Part shown: positions 6,532 to 6,760 of the stretch, one piece after another
Numbering within the stretch: position 1 is the stretch's first letter
How the letters are laid out: every line of letters starts with the position of its first letter
NCBI GenBank assembly: GCA_016180645.1
Contig: JACPAV010000056.1
Span: forward strand, 1-6,760
Direction of reading: 5' to 3'
Length of the DNA: 6,760 nt
From: Nitrospirota bacterium
Lineage (GTDB): Bacteria > JACPQY01
Translations under genes and position numbers: made by a program
The notes under the pieces: generated by a model
What the model was told of the DNA's origin: nothing
The model's database searches: none
What the model saw: the letters and a program-made list of their open reading frames with translations, nothing else

Positions 6532-6570
6532 GGATCGAGTGTGGAATTCGATGATTTCGATCCGTTCCAC
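6532..6570. repeat. Overlapping inverted repeats downstream of the right-hand gene
   Basis: GGATCGA (6532-6538) pairs with TCGATCC (6557-6563), and GTGGAA (6541-6546) pairs with TTCCAC (6565-6570). The two pairings interleave and cannot both form. There is no T-run after either on the minus strand, so a classical intrinsic terminator for the gene ending at 6617 is not supported. GGATCG also recurs at 6592-6597 and 6603-6608. The rest of 6471-6616 shows nothing further recognisable. Confidence 0.3.
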
Positions 6571-6616
6571 CGGGGTGATTCGGCGCCGCCAGGATCGGGA
6601 GTGGATCGCGGGACGG

Positions 6617-6760
6617 CTACTTATTGTTTGCGATGATGGGGAGGTAGAAGACTTTTCCGGAGTCGGTGCCGATGGCGAGGCGCACGTCTGCGCCGTTGGT
6701 TCGGAGGGCGACGGTGGAGCAGAGGCTGGTGCCGAGGCCGAAGGGGAATCCGGCGCGTCG
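6617..6760 (-). CDS. C-terminal 47 residues of a probable beta-propeller-tailed protein (N-terminus outside window)
   Basis: The frame is open from the right edge to TAG at 6619-6617. The tail contains GFPFG, then a Leu/Ala/Arg strand, then LAIGTDSGKVFYLP, and ends in IIANNK. The pattern GFP ... (I/V)GTDSGKV-aromatic-L is typical of the last strands of FG-GAP/VCBS- or PQQ-like propeller blades. It resembles the segment of the giant protein at residues 1751-1780 (GFPVS ... YVGAGTTVYLLSANG), so the two genes may share a C-terminal module. Codon use is strongly C-ending, like the main part of the giant gene. It ends 263 bp before the lipoprotein ATG. Whether it belongs to the same transcript is unclear, since a candidate promoter lies between them. 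The coding call is firm; the fold is tentative. Confidence 0.75.
   Translation of the reverse strand, partial: RRAGFPFGLGTSLCSTVALRTNGADVRLAIGTDSGKVFYLPIIANNK

Noticed and set aside
6532-6570. Inverted repeats as terminator of the right-hand gene
   Set aside because: The pairings compete with each other, have long loops and lack a following U-tract; kept only as low-confidence repeats.

Overview
The window comes from a GC-rich bacterium. All credible genes lie on the minus strand. Their products are exported (one Sec signal, one clear lipoprotein signal), which points to a cell-envelope or secretion locus. The lipoprotein signals and a textbook CRP/FNR-type palindrome suggest a Gram-negative, proteobacterial or deltaproteobacterial/myxobacterial-like host, possibly from a metagenome. 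The lineage cannot be fixed from the sequence alone.

Layout in the direction of transcription (right to left): (1) 6760-6617, the last 47 residues of a gene entering from the right, ending in what looks like a final beta-propeller blade. (2) 6616-6354, a 263-bp intergenic region with a near-perfect CRP-like operator (6451-6470), a TTGACA -35 box (6424-6419) and an inverted repeat (6398-6437) spanning that box. (3) 6353-5442, a 303-residue lipoprotein with a jelly-roll (LamG/concanavalin-like) pattern. (4) 5441-5386, a 56-bp gap. (5) 5385-1, an uninterrupted 1795-codon frame that leaves the window: a giant modular secreted protein. It has a signal peptide, a C2-like N-terminal domain, several fibronectin-III/Ig-like domains, a Trp/Tyr-rich jelly-roll-like insert, four tandem four-cysteine Ig-like repeats in A-B-B-A order, a last FN3 domain, and the apparent start of a propeller.

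The lipoprotein and the giant protein are probably one transcription unit under the CRP-like site. A reasonable inference is an anchored lipoprotein partnered with a very large, disulfide-rich, possibly calcium-dependent surface or secreted protein for adhesion or glycan binding. The gene ending at 6617 may carry the same type of C-terminal propeller. No enzyme active site, RNA gene, mobile element or CRISPR array was seen. The many long open frames on the + strand and in other minus frames are shadows of the high-GC third codon positions of the giant gene.
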